38,211 nt of DNA from positions 1 through 38,211 of the forward strand of contig JACQJQ010000111.1 of assembly GCA_016204945.1 (NCBI GenBank). The letters are read 5' to 3'. The translations under genes were made by a program, and so were the position numbers. Numbering within the stretch: position 1 is the first letter of the stretch; each line of letters begins with the position of its first letter. A model generated the notes under the pieces. That model saw only the letters and a list, made by a program, of their open reading frames with translations. It ran no database searches and had not been told where the DNA came from. The stretch is from Elusimicrobiota bacterium. GTDB lineage: Bacteria; Elusimicrobiota; Elusimicrobia; UBA1565; UBA9628. Shown in pieces: positions 35,477 through 38,211 of this stretch.

Positions 35477-36919
35477 ATGCTCCGGGAGCTGCGCGGCCTC
35501 GCGCGCGAGACGGCGGTGTACGGCCTGGCCACCGTCCTCGGGCGCATGCTGAGCTTCCTGCTCACGCCGCTGTACTCGCACCTCCTGGAGCCCGCCGACA
35601 ACGGCGCGATGCAGTCCGTCTACGCCTGCATCGCCTTCCTGTCCGTGATCTATGGGCTCGGTTTGGACACGGCCTATCTGCGGCTGGGCCGGCGGGAAGG
35701 AAAGGCCGATGAATCCGCCTTCGGCGCGGCTTTCCTGACGATAATGGGCTCGGCTCTCGCCGTCTCCATCCTGCTCCACCTCGCTGCGGCGCCCCTGGCC
35801 CGCGCCCTGGGCCTGCCCGAGGAGATGTCCGTCCTCGTCCGCTACGGCGCCTGGATACTGGCCGCCGACGCCGCCATGCTGCTGCCCTACGCGGAGCTGC
35901 GCGGCTCCCACCGCGCCGGGGCCTACGCGGGAATCAAGCTCGCCGGCATCGGCTTGAACCTCGTCCTCGCCTACGCGTTCGTGCGCGTCATGCATCTCGG
36001 CCTGCGCGGGGTGTTCCTGGCGAACCTCATGGCCTCGCTCTCGACCCTCGCGATGCTGGCGCCCGTCATCGTCTCGCGCCTCGGCGCGCTCGATCGCGCG
36101 CGCCTGCGGGAGATGCTGTCGTTCGGCCTGCCCCTGGTCCTCGCCGGCGTGGGCTCGATGATCGTGCAGGTCGCCGACCGGCCCATGGTCGCGCATGCGG
36201 CGGGCCTCGCCTCGGCCGGCGTCTACGGCACCTGCTATAAGCTCGGCATCGGCATGATGCTGCTCGTGGGCATGTTCGACCAGGCGTGGAAGCCCTTCAT
36301 CCTCGAGCGCGCCGACCGGCCCGACGCCGGCGCGCTCATCGCGCGCGTGCTCACCTATTTCGGCGCGCTCGGCGCGTGGGCCCTGCTCGCCATCGTCTTC
36401 TTCACCGGGCCGCTCGTCACCGCGCCGCTGCTCGCGGGCAAGCCCCTGATCCACCCGTCGTTCTGGAGCGGACTTCCCGTCGTGCCGATCGTGGCCCTCG
36501 CCTACCTTTTCAACGGCCTGTATTTCGTCATGCTGGCGCCGCTGATGCTCGACAAGCGCACCGGCGCGGTCTCGGCCGCGACCTGGGCGGGCGCGCTCGT
36601 CAACGTCCTGCTCAATGCCCTGCTGATCCCGCGCATCGGGATGATGGGCGCCGCATGGGCCACCTTGGCCGCCTACGCGGCGATGGCGGCGGCCGTGTGG
36701 GCGCTCGGGCGGGCGTCGCGCCCCGTGCCCTACGAGTGGGGGCGGCTCGTCCTGCTCGCGGGCTGGACGGCGGCGCTCTGGTGGCCGGCCGCGAACGCCG
36801 GCCTCGCCGTCCGCTTCGCCCTTCTCGCCGCCTACCCGGCCGGCCTCGTCTTGTCGGGTTTTCTCGGCGCCGACGAGCTCGCCGAGCTCCGGTCCCTGCT
36901 CAGCGCCCGACGGGCCTGA
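35477..36919 (+). CDS. Polysaccharide flippase-like membrane protein (MOP superfamily, Wzx-like)
   Basis: LARETAVYGLATVLGRMLSFLLTPLYSHLLEPADNGAMQSVYACIAFLSVIYGLGLDTAYLR; many TM segments. Confidence 0.88.
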   Translation: MLRELRGLARETAVYGLATVLGRMLSFLLTPLYSHLLEPADNGAMQSVYACIAFLSVIYGLGLDTAYLRLGRREGKADESAFGAAFLTIMGSALAVSILLHLAAAPLARALGLPEEMSVLVRYGAWILAADAAMLLPYAELRGSHRAGAYAGIKLAGIGLNLVLAYAFVRVMHLGLRGVFLANLMASLSTLAMLAPVIVSRLGALDRARLREMLSFGLPLVLAGVGSMIVQVADRPMVAHAAGLASAGVYGTCYKLGIGMMLLVGMFDQAWKPFILERADRPDAGALIARVLTYFGALGAWALLAIVFFTGPLVTAPLLAGKPLIHPSFWSGLPVVPIVALAYLFNGLYFVMLAPLMLDKRTGAVSAATWAGALVNVLLNALLIPRIGMMGAAWATLAAYAAMAAAVWALGRASRPVPYEWGRLVLLAGWTAALWWPAANAGLAVRFALLAAYPAGLVLSGFLGADELAELRSLLSARRA

Positions 36920-38192
36920 TCTCGAGGAGCCGCGCCTCGACGCGGGGCGCGAACGGATCGGCGAGGGGCAGCGCGGGGCGGGGGGGCTCGAGCGCCCGCG
37001 CGTGGTGCGCGATCAGCCGCCCCCTGGAAAACGAGAACGCGACCTCGACGCCCGCGTCCTTCCAGTCGTCGAGCGCCCGCGCCAGGCGCGCGACGCGGGC
37101 CAACTGCGAATCGGACAGCGCGGGCGGCTCCGCGCCGGAGCGCGGCGCCGCCGCGCGGCCCGTGCGCCGGTCCAGCGCGTAGGACGCGGTCTCGGCGTCG
37201 CCGGCGAGAAAAAGATCGAGGGGGCGCGCGGCCGCCTCGACGAAAATACGCTCGCGCCGACCGGAGCCGGGATCCCGCGAGAACGCCACGCCCGACGCCT
37301 CGGCCGGGGCTATTTTCTCGATGAGGACGCGGCCGTCGTAGCCCGCACCTCGTCCCGCGCGCTCCCGCGCGCCCAACGGGCCCGGCATCCACGACGCCGC
37401 CCAGACCTCCTTGACCCGGTCGAGCACGTCGACCGGACCCGAGGCCTTGAGCGCCGCGTCCTCTCCCACGACAAGCCCTCCCCCGGCCGCGGCGGCCAGC
37501 GCCGCGGCGCCCGCCGGCGAGGACGCGTCGAGCTTGGCGGCCATGATCCTGTCGCGGATGCGCTCGGATTTGCGGCGCAGGCCCAGAGACGCGTCATCGA
37601 GCGTCCGCTCGAGCCACTCCGCCAGGCCGTTGCCCTCGACGAAGCGCTTCCACGCGCCCGCCGGCAGCTCCACCCCCTCGGGCCCGTCGGCGCCCCCCGC
37701 GGCGGCGGCGGCGGCGAAGTCCGCCCGCTTTCCGGCGCGGGATTTCGCGCGGGCCAGCGCGGACTCGAGGCAGGCGCGCGCGGCCGCGGCGGCCCCGCCG
37801 TCGGACAGCGACAAGAGGCGGGCGACGGACGCCGCGCCGCCGGCCGCCGCGCGGGCCTCGTCGACGGACATCGCGCAGTCCTCGGAGCGGCGCATCCCCT
37901 CGCGGACGGCGCGGGCGAAGGCCAGCGCCTCGGCGCGCCGCATATCCTCGCGAGACGACGCGGGCAAGGAGCGGTCGGCGGCGCGCCGGATGCGCGCTAA
38001 ATCGTCGACGGGCATGGCGCCCGCGGCCGCGCGCGGAACCAGCTCCCCGAGCAGGGCCGCGCCGCGGCCCGCATCCGCGGCCTCCGCGAGCCACTGCTCG
38101 AGCGCCTGCGCGTCGCGCAGTCCGTCATAAGCCCGCGCGGCCTCGGCGGCCGCGACCCGCGCCTCCGCCTGCGCCGGCGGCACCATGGTCAC
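36900..38192 (-). CDS. PPDK/PEP-synthase N-terminal (ATP-grasp)-like protein; start may lie outside window
   Basis: VLDRVKEVWAASWMPGPLGARERAG...VLIEKIAPAEASGVAFSRDPGSGRRERIFVEAA and C-terminal SFSRGRLIAHHARAL. Confidence 0.65.
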   Translation of the reverse strand: MTMVPPAQAEARVAAAEAARAYDGLRDAQALEQWLAEAADAGRGAALLGELVPRAAAGAMPVDDLARIRRAADRSLPASSREDMRRAEALAFARAVREGMRRSEDCAMSVDEARAAAGGAASVARLLSLSDGGAAAAARACLESALARAKSRAGKRADFAAAAAAGGADGPEGVELPAGAWKRFVEGNGLAEWLERTLDDASLGLRRKSERIRDRIMAAKLDASSPAGAAALAAAAGGGLVVGEDAALKASGPVDVLDRVKEVWAASWMPGPLGARERAGRGAGYDGRVLIEKIAPAEASGVAFSRDPGSGRRERIFVEAAARPLDLFLAGDAETASYALDRRTGRAAAPRSGAEPPALSDSQLARVARLARALDDWKDAGVEVAFSFSRGRLIAHHARALEPPRPALPLADPFAPRVEARLLEIRPVGR

Positions 38193-38211
38193 GCGGCCGC
38201 TCGCCGCGTCC

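Noticed and set aside
33461-36454. 997-aa minus-strand ORF
   Set aside because: Antisense to the epimerase and flippase genes and overlapping the metallophosphoesterase in another frame; Arg/Gly/Ala/Glu-rich composition typical of GC-rich antisense frames.

Overview
High-GC bacterial window made of two parts. (A) About 1-31,400 looks like an integrative/conjugative element: (i) a tightly overlapping minus-strand regulatory operon encoding a NtrC-type REC-AAA+ activator with an intact GAFTGA motif, a 65-aa helical protein, a small divergent sigma-54-like factor, a cupin (DUF985) protein and a hybrid histidine kinase; (ii) a DNA-processing region with a ribbon-helix-helix-like protein, a structured non-coding-looking stretch (oriT candidate), a Replic_Relax-like protein and a VirD4-type coupling protein broken by an in-frame amber codon; (iii) a T4SS cluster (VirB2, B3, B4, B5, B6, B8, B9-position and B10 candidates, plus SSB), interleaved with a 2152-aa fn3-like repeat protein carrying a C-terminal YPNPF/FlgD-like sorting-type domain and a PorV-like outer-membrane protein; (iv) a HigB/HigA-like toxin-antitoxin operon and a large serine recombinase whose ORF runs through a complete tRNA-Arg(TCT) gene and stops in the anticodon loop of a second, D-arm-less tRNA-Arg copy. 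(B) About 31,400-38,211 looks like chromosomal flank: trypsin-like protease, HEAT-like protein, dipeptide epimerase, metallophosphoesterase, flippase and a PPDK/PEP-synthase-like protein. All five internal gene starts in this flank have a TANNNT hexamer 6-7 nt upstream of the start codon, a leaderless-mRNA signature, whereas the element genes checked use Shine-Dalgarno sites. The most novel-looking items are the element-borne sigma-54 module, the T4SS-embedded PorV/YPNPF giant surface protein with an exact 1500-bp super-repeat, the recombinase-tRNA overlap and the leaderless-start pattern. All family assignments are by eye; no searches were run.
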